From Rhodobacteraceae bacterium SB2 (GTDB lineage: Bacteria; Pseudomonadota; Alphaproteobacteria; Rhodobacterales; Rhodobacteraceae), in assembly GCA_001642945.1 (NCBI GenBank), contig LGRT01000014.1, positions 62,001 through 126,000 of the forward strand: a stretch of 64,000 nucleotides of DNA, given 5' to 3'. The notes under the pieces were generated by a model. The model had not been told where the DNA came from. It saw only the letters and a program-made list of their open reading frames with translations, and did no database searches. The position numbers and the translations under genes were made by a program. Of this stretch, positions 8,694-16,358 are shown in pieces (within the stretch, counting starts at the first letter, position 1; each line of letters starts with the position of its first letter).

Positions 8694-9305
8694 ATGTCTC
8701 AACATGAATTTATTCCCTCGCAAACGGCAGTGCTTATCGTCGATTTGCAGAACGATTTTTTGCACCCTGAAGGGGCTTATGGGCGCTCTGGAACCTCTAG
8801 TTCGGCGATTGCAGCTTTGCCCGAAAAGATTGGCCCTTTGCTCGATGTTGTACGAAGCGCTGGCGGTTGGATCGTTTCCACGCAGTTTACTTTGGTGCCC
8901 GGAAAACAAGGCGCGCCTTTTATCTCGACGCATCTGAAAAAATTAAGGCCGTTTCTCACGCGGGGTGATTTCAAGCCCGGTGGGTGGGGGCATAGTTTGG
9001 TCGATGAGCTTCAGCCTGCGGATATCACGATCGAAAAGGTAGCCTATTCGGCGTTTTATCAATCGCGCTTGGAGTTTGCGCTTAATCGCGCGGGGATCAC
9101 AACCTTAATGGTTTGTGGAATTGTTACCAATGGCGGCGTCGCATCAACGGTGCGAGAGGCGCATGTGCGTGATTTCCACACCATCACATTAGAGGATGGG
9201 TGTGCCGCCTTTAGTGCCGAAACCCATGATATCTCGATCGCATCACTCGCCACGGTTGGGGATGTGATCTCTATACGGGATGCCATAAATTTATTTGAAG
9301 GATGA
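8694..9305 (+). CDS. Isochorismatase-family cysteine hydrolase (amidase)
   Basis: A 203-residue cysteine hydrolase with the complete catalytic triad of the family: Asp17 (VDLQNDF), Lys115 (EKVAYSAF) and Cys141 (VCGIVTNGGV). Relatives include N-carbamoylsarcosine amidase, maleamate amidohydrolase NicF, nicotinamidase and ureidoacrylate amidase RutB. Its start abuts the hyuA stop, so it very probably acts on the ring-opened product and frees ammonia, with CO2 if the product is a carbamoyl compound. The choice between a carbamoyl amide and a maleamate-type acid cannot be made from sequence. The downstream diacid hydratase and lyase slightly favour a maleamate-like acid. Confidence 0.88.
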   Translation: MSQHEFIPSQTAVLIVDLQNDFLHPEGAYGRSGTSSSAIAALPEKIGPLLDVVRSAGGWIVSTQFTLVPGKQGAPFISTHLKKLRPFLTRGDFKPGGWGHSLVDELQPADITIEKVAYSAFYQSRLEFALNRAGITTLMVCGIVTNGGVASTVREAHVRDFHTITLEDGCAAFSAETHDISIASLATVGDVISIRDAINLFEG

Positions 9306-9311
9306 AAACCA

Positions 9312-10706
9312 GTGTCCGGCATTATCAGAAGAAACGCGTTTCCATCTGATATAGATGTTGATTGCCTTGTCATCGGCGGCGGCGCCGCGGGCCTGACGGC
9401 GGCTCTTGCCGCGCAGGAGGCGGGCGCGACGGTTCTGATCGCCGAGCGTGAAACGCGCCTGTCGGGTTCAACCGCGCTGTCATCTGGGCTAATTCCCGCG
9501 GCCGGGACCCGTGCCCAGCAGGCGCAACAGATCGATGACAGCGAAGATATTTTCTGTAGTGATATTTTGAACAAAAACCATCACAGCGCGGATCCAATTT
9601 ATGTTCAACAAATCGTTCAGCAAATTTCTAAAACGATTGATTGGCTCTCTGGCAGCTATAATATACCTTTCCATGTTTTGGATAACTTTCTTTATCCGGG
9701 GCATAGCAATCATCGGATGCATGCTGTGCCTGAAACCACTGGGATTGGGCTTGTAAACCGGCTTGAAGCTGCCGTTACCGCTAAAGATATTTTGGTTGTA
9801 ACTGATGCTCTCATCACGGATCTTATTGTGGATCAAAATGATATGGCGTTGGGCGCTATATGCCAACGGCCCAACAAGGATGTTGAACATATCGCGGCGT
9901 CATCTGTGATTTTGGCCTGTAACGGGTATGGCGGCAATCCAGATTTGATTGCAGAGCATATTCCTGAGATGAAAGATGCATTGTATTTTGGCCATCCCGG
10001 AAATCAGGGGGAAGCGATCATTTGGGGTGCAGCTTTGGGGGCTGAGCTCGCGCATCTGTCAGGGTATCAGGGCCATGGATCGGTTGCACATCCGCATGGC
10101 ATTTTGGTGACATGGGCTTTGATGATGGAAGGTGGAATTCAAATCAACAAGAATGGCCTGCGCTTTTCAAATGAACATCAAGGCTATTCCGAGCAAGCAG
10201 TATCGGTAATTGGCCAACCTGATCAAGTTGCATTTAACATATTTGACCAGCGGCTTTTGGAGTTGGGGCGGGGCTTTGATGATTTTGTAAAGGCTGAAGA
10301 AAATGGCGCGGTTTTGCGCGCCGAGAGCTGCGATGCGCTTGCAAAAATGCTGGCAATAGACCGCGTGGCGTTGGAGCATACATTGAAAGAATGCCAAAGC
10401 TATGCGTCACAAGAAATTCCTGATCCCTTCGGGCGTCGTTTTAAACCCGAAAAAATGCTTAAGCCGCCCTATTACGCGGTTAAAGTGACTGGAGCGCTTT
10501 TTCACACGCAAGGTGGGTTGAAGGTGAATGCGCGCGCTCAGATTCAAAAGCCAAATGGTATAGCGTTTGAAAATATCTTTGCCTGCGGCGGAGCTGCCTG
10601 TGGCGTGTCAGGCCCGGATGTATCGGGCTATTTGTCGGGCAATGGATTGTTAACCGCGTTGAGCCTTGGTGAGATTGCAGGGCGCTTTGCAGGAGGGCGT
10701 GTTTAA
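9312..10706 (+). CDS. FAD-dependent oxidoreductase (fumarate reductase flavoprotein-like)
   Basis: A 464-residue flavoprotein of the fumarate reductase/succinate dehydrogenase FAD-binding family (also KstD-like). It starts with GTG at 9312, preceded by GAAGGA. The dinucleotide-binding GGGAAG is at 22-27, followed by ERETRLSGSTALSSG. The C-terminus carries the family block with GGLKVN, an Ala/Gly-rich FACGGAACGVSGPDVSGYLSGNG and a final helix. Such enzymes add or remove hydrogens next to carboxyl or keto groups, so a desaturase or reductase step on the same substrate is plausible. It is 6 bases after the hydrolase gene and is the last gene of the compact operon. No signal peptide or heme domain is present, so the electron partner is unknown. 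Confidence 0.82.
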   Translation: MSGIIRRNAFPSDIDVDCLVIGGGAAGLTAALAAQEAGATVLIAERETRLSGSTALSSGLIPAAGTRAQQAQQIDDSEDIFCSDILNKNHHSADPIYVQQIVQQISKTIDWLSGSYNIPFHVLDNFLYPGHSNHRMHAVPETTGIGLVNRLEAAVTAKDILVVTDALITDLIVDQNDMALGAICQRPNKDVEHIAASSVILACNGYGGNPDLIAEHIPEMKDALYFGHPGNQGEAIIWGAALGAELAHLSGYQGHGSVAHPHGILVTWALMMEGGIQINKNGLRFSNEHQGYSEQAVSVIGQPDQVAFNIFDQRLLELGRGFDDFVKAEENGAVLRAESCDALAKMLAIDRVALEHTLKECQSYASQEIPDPFGRRFKPEKMLKPPYYAVKVTGALFHTQGGLKVNARAQIQKPNGIAFENIFACGGAACGVSGPDVSGYLSGNGLLTALSLGEIAGRFAGGRV

Positions 10707-10898
10707 AAACTTAGCCGTTACCATCGAAACGGGTCTCCGATTAGCATAGTGTATTCGCGGATCTCGAAGAGAGTACGCATTTGAGCATCATTTATTATCT
10801 TTGAGTTTGAACGTCGATTTTTACCCTTAAAAACAATTGCAAAAAAAATAAAAACCAGTCAGCCTTACATCTTAAACTTTCATGCAAGGGGCGCAAAA

Positions 10899-11591
10899 AT
10901 GAAGATTATTTGGTTGGGCCATGCATCTTTTAAAATAGAGATCGCGCAGCAGGTTTTATTGATTGATCCGTGGCTCACTGGAAACCCCATTTTGCCGGAA
11001 GAAAAGCATGCAGAGGCGATACAGGGCGCCACCCATATTTTGCTAACGCATGCACATTTCGATCATATCTGCGATACGCTGCCGATCGCGAAGGCTAAAA
11101 ATATACCTATTGTCGGGCAAGTTGATCTGATCAGTCATTGGGTGAAAACCGAAGCAATCGAAGGTATCGGGTTTAATAAGGGTGGAACAGTGATGTTGGG
11201 AGATGTTGCTGTAACGATGGTGCATGCGGTGCACAGCTCAACAATTTCTGGGCAAGGTGGGCCTCACTGTGTTGGAAGCGAATGTGGATTTATGATCTCT
11301 GCTGAAGGGCACACGATTTATATTTCTGGTGATACGGATGTGATGGCTGATATGCAGATTTTTAATGATCTTCACGCCCCCGATATCGGCATCTTATCGG
11401 CGGGGGGGTATTTCACCATGGATATGAAGCGCGCAGGCTATGCAGCTGCAAAATTTTTTGATTTTCAAACTATTATTCCCTGCCATTACAAAACGTTCCC
11501 AGTTCTTGAGCAATCTGCGGATAATTTGATTAAGGCGGTTCCAAATGCGCGGGTGATTGAGCCCGAGCTATTGGTTCCTATTCATATTTAA
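10899..11591 (+). CDS. UPF0173-type metal-dependent hydrolase (metallo-beta-lactamase fold)
   Basis: A 230-residue metallo-beta-lactamase-fold protein of the UPF0173/UlaG-like group. The metal-binding motif HAHFDH is at 51-56. Further ligand regions are MVHAVHSS, ISGDTDVMAD and the terminal IPCHYKTFP. The extended opening MKIIWLGHASFKIE is typical of the group, and the length (about 225-240) is normal. Enzymes of this type hydrolyse lactones, phosphodiesters or similar bonds; the substrate here is unknown. A 192-base gap separates it from the flavoprotein gene, so it may have its own promoter, though it is the last co-directional gene of the catabolic cluster. Confidence 0.85.
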   Translation: MKIIWLGHASFKIEIAQQVLLIDPWLTGNPILPEEKHAEAIQGATHILLTHAHFDHICDTLPIAKAKNIPIVGQVDLISHWVKTEAIEGIGFNKGGTVMLGDVAVTMVHAVHSSTISGQGGPHCVGSECGFMISAEGHTIYISGDTDVMADMQIFNDLHAPDIGILSAGGYFTMDMKRAGYAAAKFFDFQTIIPCHYKTFPVLEQSADNLIKAVPNARVIEPELLVPIHI

Positions 11592-11672
11592 ACTTCCCGC
11601 AGTGCGCGCTTTATGTGCAATTACTGGTCGCTTAGATAGCTATTATAACGTGTTAAATAAGACGGCTGGGTC

Positions 11673-11774
11673 ATGCTGAAAATGCGGATACTCTTAAACT
11701 GCAAGACATGCGGATCGTCTTTGCGCAGTTCATTTTCTCACCATCCAAGCTTTTGCAAGTGCGGAGGTGATTAA
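11673..11774 (+). CDS. Tiny putative zinc-ribbon protein (33 aa)
   Basis: A 33-codon frame with a CxxC at residues 10-13 (NCKTCGSS) and a CxC at 28-30 (FCKCGGD). The spacing is like the first half of small zinc-ribbon proteins. It lacks the longer C-terminal part such families usually have and no clear ribosome binding site precedes it, so it may be the intact head of a broken gene rather than a working protein. I cannot name the family with confidence. Confidence 0.3.
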   Translation: MLKMRILLNCKTCGSSLRSSFSHHPSFCKCGGD

Positions 11775-12131
11775 AATGCTTTGCGCTGGGCAGAGGCCCT
11801 GAGTTTATGCCGGCGAAAGGTATTTTTGGCTGGATTGTGGGTGATGATCTTTTCACCTGCCAGATCGTCAAAAAACGTGAAACCGCTTGCATGCTTTGGC
11901 TGGCAGCTGATGGCTGGGCTTTGATTTTTGGTGACTATGGGGGGACGTAAATTTACCTATCGCGCGCCCTGTGATTTGTGATGGGAAGAGGGTGTTTTGA
12001 ATGCCCAACTCGCGTAACATCTTCTTCGAATGCATATGTTCTTCGTGTTTATGCTTTGAGGCATGGCTCAAGATCTTCTATTTAGCTTTACCAAGCTTCA
12101 GTCTCAGCGGCATGTGTTGAAACCCTTAATG

Positions 12132-12302
12132 TCAGGTTTCAACAGTTTTGCGCGGCAGAGTTGCTGCTGGATCTTCACCATTGCTGACTTTAGCCTTGAG
12201 CTGCGCAACGTGCAGGCGGGCTTCGTGAGGCGAGAGCAGGGGAGGATTGCGCAAATGAGAGGTACCCACTGACATAGAAATACACAACGCGGTTTCGCTC
12301 AT
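12132..12302 (-). pseudogene. Possible remnant of a tyrosine integrase arm-binding domain
   Basis: A 56-residue frame whose middle part (LLSPHEARLHVAQLKAKV, then NGEDPAA) resembles the stretch 'LSLAEARRKA...VAKGIDP' found in the N-terminal DUF4102/arm DNA-binding domain of tyrosine integrases. Nothing like the catalytic domain (R...HxxR...Y) is found nearby, so if the likeness is real this is a relic. The frame stays open upstream to an in-frame TAA near 12370, without a convincing start. No tRNA or direct repeat was found beside it to mark an attachment site. Confidence 0.25.
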
Positions 12303-12473
12303 TATAATTACACGCAGGTTTTCGGGCGGGGTTTTGGCCCGTGGTGGGATGCGGGGCGCTGTGACGGGTGCTTAATGTTACTTTTATGTATTTTCAACCG
12401 GGGCCATTGTTAATTCTGATTTCATAAAGGTCTCCTTTGGGTTATTATTGAACAAAATCAAGGGAGAAAAAGG

Positions 12474-12926
12474 TTGAAACATCAAGGTTCTTGTCTTTGT
12501 GGTCAGTTTCAATTCGAAAGCGACTTAGACCCAATGTTGATTATTCAATGCAATTGTATGAATTGCCGGAAATTATCGGGCAGCTATCAGTTAGGCTGCT
12601 TATATGCGGTTACGGAGATCACGCAATCCGGTGAAACGGATATCTATCAGTTTGAAGGTGGCAGTGGTTATTTGAATACGGCGCATTTTTGTAAAAAGTG
12701 TCATGTTCGTTGTAAAACCCATCCTGCGCCTGAAGTGATGGAAGGCATGGTTGGCATTCCATTAGGGCTGTTTAACACAGCAAAAGATCTGTCGCCAAAA
12801 GCCGAAATCTGGACATCAGAGAAGCTGCCATTTCTTGGAACAGATCAATGCATTTCAGAAAGTTTTGAGGATAGCGGTATCGCAGAGCGTCTGATGGCGA
12901 TGTTAGAAAAGATGGAAGATCGCTAA
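12474..12926 (+). CDS. GFA (glutathione-dependent formaldehyde-activating)-family protein
   Basis: A 150-residue CENP-V/GFA-fold zinc protein. The zinc ligands are in the usual order: SCLCG (Cys7, Cys9), QCNCMNCRK (Cys26, Cys28, Cys31) and FCKKC (Cys73, Cys76). It starts with TTG at 12474, selected because GGGAGAAAAAGG stands just before it and because the MKHQGSCLCG opening is typical. The original Gfa of Paracoccus was linked to formaldehyde-glutathione adduct formation, but most members have no known substrate. The gene is followed 6 bases later by a small exported protein, with which it may be co-transcribed. Confidence 0.82.
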   Translation: MKHQGSCLCGQFQFESDLDPMLIIQCNCMNCRKLSGSYQLGCLYAVTEITQSGETDIYQFEGGSGYLNTAHFCKKCHVRCKTHPAPEVMEGMVGIPLGLFNTAKDLSPKAEIWTSEKLPFLGTDQCISESFEDSGIAERLMAMLEKMEDR

Positions 12927-12932
12927 GAAAAT

Positions 12933-13316
12933 ATGCCTACTCCAATCATCTGGTTTTTGATGGCGCTCGCTCTGTCGCTGCCGCTATGCGTGCCAAGCAA
13001 AGCTGTTGCAGGCGCGCATGCGTTAGAACTGGCTTTGGAGACGTGCAATAACACAGAAGCTTTTGCAAAATTTGTTATAGAAAAAAGAAACGGCGCGAGA
13101 CCTTTCAGCTATTATAACCGCATAGAACTGGGAAGCCCTGCCGCCTGGGAAATAATCATGGATGCCTATGAAGCACGGGTGGTGACCGGATTTGAAGAAA
13201 AGCAAAACCTGGCTTTAGAGTTCTCTCAAAAATGGTTTGAGCAATGCGTCGCGCTTAGTTGTAGCGGGTTTTGGGAAAATCTTGAGGCTGATTTGCAGCG
13301 CGTCTGGAGCGATTAG
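12933..13316 (+). CDS. Hypothetical exported protein
   Basis: A 127-residue protein with a clear Sec signal peptide: short N-terminus, hydrophobic core (IIWFLMALALSLPLC) and an Ala-rich cleavage region (AVAGAHA) near residue 28. The mature part is about 100 residues with three cysteines (ETCNN, EQCVALSC), which could form a disulfide in the periplasm. I do not recognise the family. It follows the GFA gene closely and ends 1 base before the convergent cluster of tiny minus-strand genes. Confidence 0.6.
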   Translation: MPTPIIWFLMALALSLPLCVPSKAVAGAHALELALETCNNTEAFAKFVIEKRNGARPFSYYNRIELGSPAAWEIIMDAYEARVVTGFEEKQNLALEFSQKWFEQCVALSCSGFWENLEADLQRVWSD

Positions 13317-13317
13317 T

Positions 13318-13503
13318 TCATTCGGCTATCTGCTGCTCGCTTTTCATTCTGATATGGCGGGTTGGAAGATAGGCTTTACTGCTGCCAACGATTTTTAAGT
13401 TTTCGTTCGCATCGAGATATTGCTGAAGTTTTTGCTCGCTTTTAAAGGCCATATCAAAAGCATCGCCGTTTCGTTCATTCAATAGTGTGTAATTCAACAT
13501 CAT
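13318..13503 (-). CDS. Hypothetical small protein (61 aa)
   Basis: The last of four consecutive tiny genes on the minus strand. It starts MMLNYTLLNERNG; the ATG overlaps the TGA of the preceding frame (ATGA), a sign of translational coupling, and this decides the start over longer in-frame extensions. The protein is charged and helical in character (KSEQKLQQYLDANENLKIVG) with no signal peptide, membrane segment or known motif. The family is not recognised. Confidence 0.55.
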   Translation of the reverse strand: MMLNYTLLNERNGDAFDMAFKSEQKLQQYLDANENLKIVGSSKAYLPTRHIRMKSEQQIAE

Positions 13504-13694
13504 AAATCTCCTGTCTTGGTGGGCGCGTTGACCTCTAACTCGGCGGTTATTTGGGCTTTTAATAGCATGGCTTTCACCATTTTCTCGGTGCTTGTCAGCG
13601 CGCTCCAATCGATGGTATTTGGTGCGCACATTCCGCAATCGCAAGGCGTTTGATCGCGACCTGAAAACCCACGGAAAGAATCGGTTGGAATCAT
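13500..13694 (-). CDS. Hypothetical small Cys-containing protein (64 aa)
   Basis: A 64-residue protein whose ATG directly follows the TAA of the upstream tiny gene, and whose stop overlaps the next start, so the three appear coupled. The N-terminal third contains a compact cysteine motif, CDCGMCAPNT (residues 18-27), which could bind a metal or iron-sulfur centre. The rest is a predicted helix (STEKMVKAMLLKAQITAELEV). No known family is recognised. The motif echoes the CNCG of the first gene in the cluster. Confidence 0.55.
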   Translation of the reverse strand: MIPTDSFRGFSGRDQTPCDCGMCAPNTIDWSALTSTEKMVKAMLLKAQITAELEVNAPTKTGDL

Positions 13695-13895
13695 TTAACC
13701 CGCTCTCTCATGCGCTAGGTCCAATTGTAAAAACTGCGCCAAATATTCTCCGGAGCGTGTCAGTCCATTTGTCTCGTCAAAATAGCCAGATAAACGCCCG
13801 TAATGCATCGCTTGCTCTCTGTCTGTATTCTTTGTTTTTTTAAAACAATGCTGCAGAACCACCTCTGTGCTTTTGATGTTGCTATATGCGTTCAT
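13695..13895 (-). CDS. Hypothetical small protein (66 aa)
   Basis: A 66-residue protein with start MNAYSNIKSTEV, chosen because AAGGGA stands 6 bases before this ATG. Longer in-frame starts would run through the neighbouring small gene. The sequence is polar (CFKKTKNTDREQAMHYGRLSGYFDET) and ends in a short helix. It may be a regulator or stress-related small protein, but there is no evidence for either. It sits 37 bases after the 42-residue gene and directly before the 64-residue one. Confidence 0.5.
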   Translation of the reverse strand: MNAYSNIKSTEVVLQHCFKKTKNTDREQAMHYGRLSGYFDETNGLTRSGEYLAQFLQLDLAHERAG

Positions 13896-13932
13896 ACTAT
13901 TTCCCTTAAGGTTGACGATGCGATTGGTTGGT

Positions 13933-14061
13933 TCAAGCCGCGTCTTTTTTTGCAGCCTGTTTCGCGTCCCAGGCGGCTTTCTTTTCAAGGTACTGATCTT
14001 CATCCAGTTTGTGCCAGCCAACACATTTTCCGGTTGGCGAACGACCACAATTGCAACTCAT
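13933..14061 (-). CDS. Tiny Cys/His-rich protein (42 aa), CNCGRSPTGKCVGWH motif
   Basis: A 42-codon gene, first of the minus-strand run. It has CNCGRSPTGKCVGWH at residues 3-17, three cysteines and one histidine in a tight knot likely to bind metal. A highly charged Lys/Ala-rich helix follows (EKKAAWDAKQAAKKDAA). GAGAAAATGGAGAT precedes the ATG as a ribosome binding site. I recall this kind of short protein from rhodobacterial genomes but know no function for it. Its compactness and the coupling of the next genes argue that it is real despite its size. Confidence 0.55.
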   Translation of the reverse strand: MSCNCGRSPTGKCVGWHKLDEDQYLEKKAAWDAKQAAKKDAA

Positions 14062-14255
14062 ATTCATCTCCATTTTCTCAGGGCTTAGCTTTGCTCCAAA
14101 GCGCGTGTTTTCACCCGCGGCCCCTGCTACATCTCACATAGAATACGCCAGCGATAAGATTTTGGATCATTTATCGCTCTGGCGTTGTGTATCTTAGGCA
14201 ATCAAATTAAGTTTGCGAAAAACTGGAACTTGAAGCTTTTACAAAAGGTGTGACG

Positions 14256-14618
14256 TTGGAAATTAAAGGAAAGATTGTTGAATTATTGCCCTTAAAATCG
14301 GGGCAATCGGCCAATGGGGAATGGCGCAAACAAGAATATGTTTTGGAAACGAACGCTAATTATCCCAAAAAGATTTGCTTTATGGCTTGGGGTGATAAAA
14401 TTGACCAGTTCAATATTAACAAGGGTGACCAAGTAGAAGTTTCTATCGATCTTGAAAGCCGGGAATATAATGGCCGTTGGTACACGGATGTGAAAGCCTG
14501 GAAAGTATCCAAAGATGGTCAGGGTGCTGACGGTCCGGGACGCTTTGACAATCAAGATGCTTATCCTCCAGCGCAATCTGGCAGCGGGTCTTTTGAGGAT
14601 GATGAAATTCCCTTTTGA
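14256..14618 (+). CDS. DUF3127 protein with an SSB-like acidic C-terminal tip
   Basis: A 120-residue protein with an OB-fold-like N-terminal domain of the DUF3127 type (EIKGKIVELLPLKSG, WRKQEYVLETN, WGDKIDQF, GDQVEVSIDLESREYNGRWYTDVKAWKV). A Gly/Pro/Ser-rich linker then ends in FEDDEIPF. That last stretch is nearly the same as the C-terminal tip of single-stranded DNA-binding protein (DDDIPF), which recruits repair and replication enzymes. A TTG start at 14256 is favoured because AAAGG is 7 bases upstream; GTG at 14250 would add two residues but sits on the ribosome binding site. Binding to single-stranded DNA is inferred, not shown. Confidence 0.75.
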   Translation: MEIKGKIVELLPLKSGQSANGEWRKQEYVLETNANYPKKICFMAWGDKIDQFNINKGDQVEVSIDLESREYNGRWYTDVKAWKVSKDGQGADGPGRFDNQDAYPPAQSGSGSFEDDEIPF

Positions 14619-15021
14619 TGGGCCTATCCTCGAATCCGCAGAGAGAAGGCAGCGCCGCTTTCAATAGTGCGCTGTTGCAAAGTGGATTTGCTTTATGTTT
14701 TTTTGAGGGCTGGGCTGTGTCCAAGCCTTGGTTACATGGGCGGTTTGAACCGTGCGCTCTGATGATCGAATGTGTTGAAATTGATGCGATCACACGGGCT
14801 GCGTTTTTGATCAAGCGCGCAAGCTACTTTTTGCAGCATTGAAGAAAAGTGAGGGCGGTGTGCCGCCGCGCCCTCGAGGTCGGGGCAAATTGTTCGATGG
14901 GCCGCCTGCACCATAATAATGGGCAAGATGAACCGGGTGTTGCTGTGGAATATCAACCAAGCCACCCCAAAGATCTTACCCGCTTCGCGCGCAACATTAA
15001 TTTTTTTGTAAATAGGTGTTT
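14619..15021 (+). other. Spacer without convincing genes
   Basis: About 400 bases between the DUF3127 gene and the tRNA. Open frames of up to 75 codons (plus) and about 120 codons (minus, mostly antisense to the DUF3127 gene) lack ribosome binding sites and protein-like composition. A T-run at 15001-15007 is present but no matching stable hairpin was seen. Nothing else was found. Confidence 0.45.
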
Positions 15022-15097
<76 letters not shown>

Positions 15098-15180
15098 GTT
15101 TAAAACAGGTTTAAATGCTGTCTAGGCAAAGCAGGGGGCGTTATCAAGGTTAAATTCCGCCCCATGCTATTTTCTTTATG

Positions 15181-15507
15181 TCAGCTATCGTCATCCGATG
15201 ACATATCTGCGATTTCCTCCAAAGGAACCGTATCTTCTTCGTCATCTTCTAGGATGTCATCCGCCAGATTAACTTCTACATCATCGGCGTCTTCTTCCAG
15301 AACGATATCTTCTGATTCAAGCTCTGCTTCTTTATCGCGCACCGTTGACATATCTGCGGCATCTGCTGCGATCATGCGGTTTTTATTTTGATCCAGCTCT
15401 ACAAATTCATTCGTGTAGGGGCTGACGATGGGCGATTTGTTCAGGTCATAAAACCGTTTGCCTGTCGTGGGGCAAACACGTTTTACACCCCATTCTTCTT
15501 TTGGCAT
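15181..15507 (-). CDS. TIGR02300-family protein (FYDLN acid domain)
   Basis: A 108-residue protein conserved across alphaproteobacteria. The N-terminal third carries the signature block WGVKRVCPTTGKRFYDLNKSPIVSPY. The rest is almost entirely acidic (for example EDADDVEVNLADDILEDDEED), a low-complexity tail that is normal for this family. The function is unknown. The conserved Cys/Pro-Thr-Thr-Gly stretch may be a half zinc-binding site. The minus-strand gene is followed by tRNA-Ala and is divergent from the peptidase gene. Confidence 0.9.
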   Translation of the reverse strand: MPKEEWGVKRVCPTTGKRFYDLNKSPIVSPYTNEFVELDQNKNRMIAADAADMSTVRDKEAELESEDIVLEEDADDVEVNLADDILEDDEEDTVPLEEIADMSSDDDS

Positions 15508-15635
15508 GTGCTCTTCTTTCTAAACTTTTATCTTGCGAAATATCTGGGGCAACTGCCATAACCAAGCCATCGTGTCAAAGGCTTTAAGCCCGAAAAGCGG
15601 TACAAAGGTCATCTTTCGTTAAAAACGGGTCAAAT

Positions 15636-16328
15636 ATGCGCGCGATAATACTGTCTGGCCGGTCCGATATTGTTATTCAAGTGAAACGATCGGCACGCTC
15701 TAAGCGGCTGAGCCTCCGGGTCTCCTCGCTAGACGGGCGGATCACATTAACCGCACCGCCAAAAGTACCAGAACGCCAATTACAAGCCTTTATCGCGGAA
15801 AGAGAATCCTGGCTGCGCCAGAACCTAGATAAACTGCCTGGGCCAAGCGCGATTGCGCTGGGCAACAGCCTGCCCATTCTGGGTGTTGAGCATCAGATCG
15901 CCAGCGGCGCCAGCCATCGCGTTTCTCATGGTGGTGGCGTTGTGCAGGTACCCTTTGACAAGCCCAAACCTGCCGCGCGGTTGCAGGGCTATTTAAAGGC
16001 TTTGGCGCGCGATCATCTGGTGGAAGAATCGGATAAGTTTGCGGCCCGTCTTGGTATGGAATATGCGCGGTTAAGTTTGCGCGATACGAGGTCGCGCTGG
16101 GGCTCTTGCACCCAAGATAAAGCGCTTATGTATTCCTGGCGGTTGGTTTTGGCGCCCTTTGACGTATTGTCTTATGTGGCGGCGCATGAGGTGGCGCATT
16201 TGAAATTTATGGATCATTCAGCGCAGTTTTGGGATCAGGTTGGTGATTTATATGGTGAGTATGAGGCGCCGCGCGCTTGGTTAAAGGCGCAGGGCGCCAG
16301 TTTGCATCGCTTTCAATTTGTTGATTGA
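15636..16328 (+). CDS. M48-like (YgjP/SprT-type, DUF45) metallopeptidase
   Basis: A 230-residue cytoplasmic protein of the DUF45/YgjP-like metal-dependent hydrolase family. The zinc site HEVAH is at 184-188 with His194 in FMDHS as likely third ligand. It is preceded by the family signature RSRWGSCTQDKALMYSWRLVLAP (residues 152-174). The N-terminal beta domain (KRLSLRVSSLDGRITLTAP) is also typical. The biological substrate is not established for the family. It lies 30 bases before the GntR gene, on the same strand. Confidence 0.87.
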   Translation: MRAIILSGRSDIVIQVKRSARSKRLSLRVSSLDGRITLTAPPKVPERQLQAFIAERESWLRQNLDKLPGPSAIALGNSLPILGVEHQIASGASHRVSHGGGVVQVPFDKPKPAARLQGYLKALARDHLVEESDKFAARLGMEYARLSLRDTRSRWGSCTQDKALMYSWRLVLAPFDVLSYVAAHEVAHLKFMDHSAQFWDQVGDLYGEYEAPRAWLKAQGASLHRFQFVD

Positions 16329-16358
16329 CCTTTGGATTATTTGTGATCACACAACCCT

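Larger units (their letters stand above)
11592..12473 (+). other. Gene-poor, apparently degenerate spacer
   Basis: About 880 bases without a full-length gene. Reading both strands gives only short open frames. These are a 33-residue Cys-rich frame and, from 11807 to 11950, a 47-residue plus-strand frame with no recognisable family. On the minus strand there is a His/Lys-rich 67-residue frame (11868-12071) and a piece that resembles part of an integrase N-terminal domain. Frames change over short distances, which suggests decay of one or more former genes. A strong Shine-Dalgarno (GGGAGAAAAAGG) at the right edge belongs to the next gene. Confidence 0.5.

Noticed and set aside
14615-14842. 75-codon plus-strand frame after the DUF3127 gene
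   Set aside because: Weak composition, no family likeness and no separate ribosome binding site.
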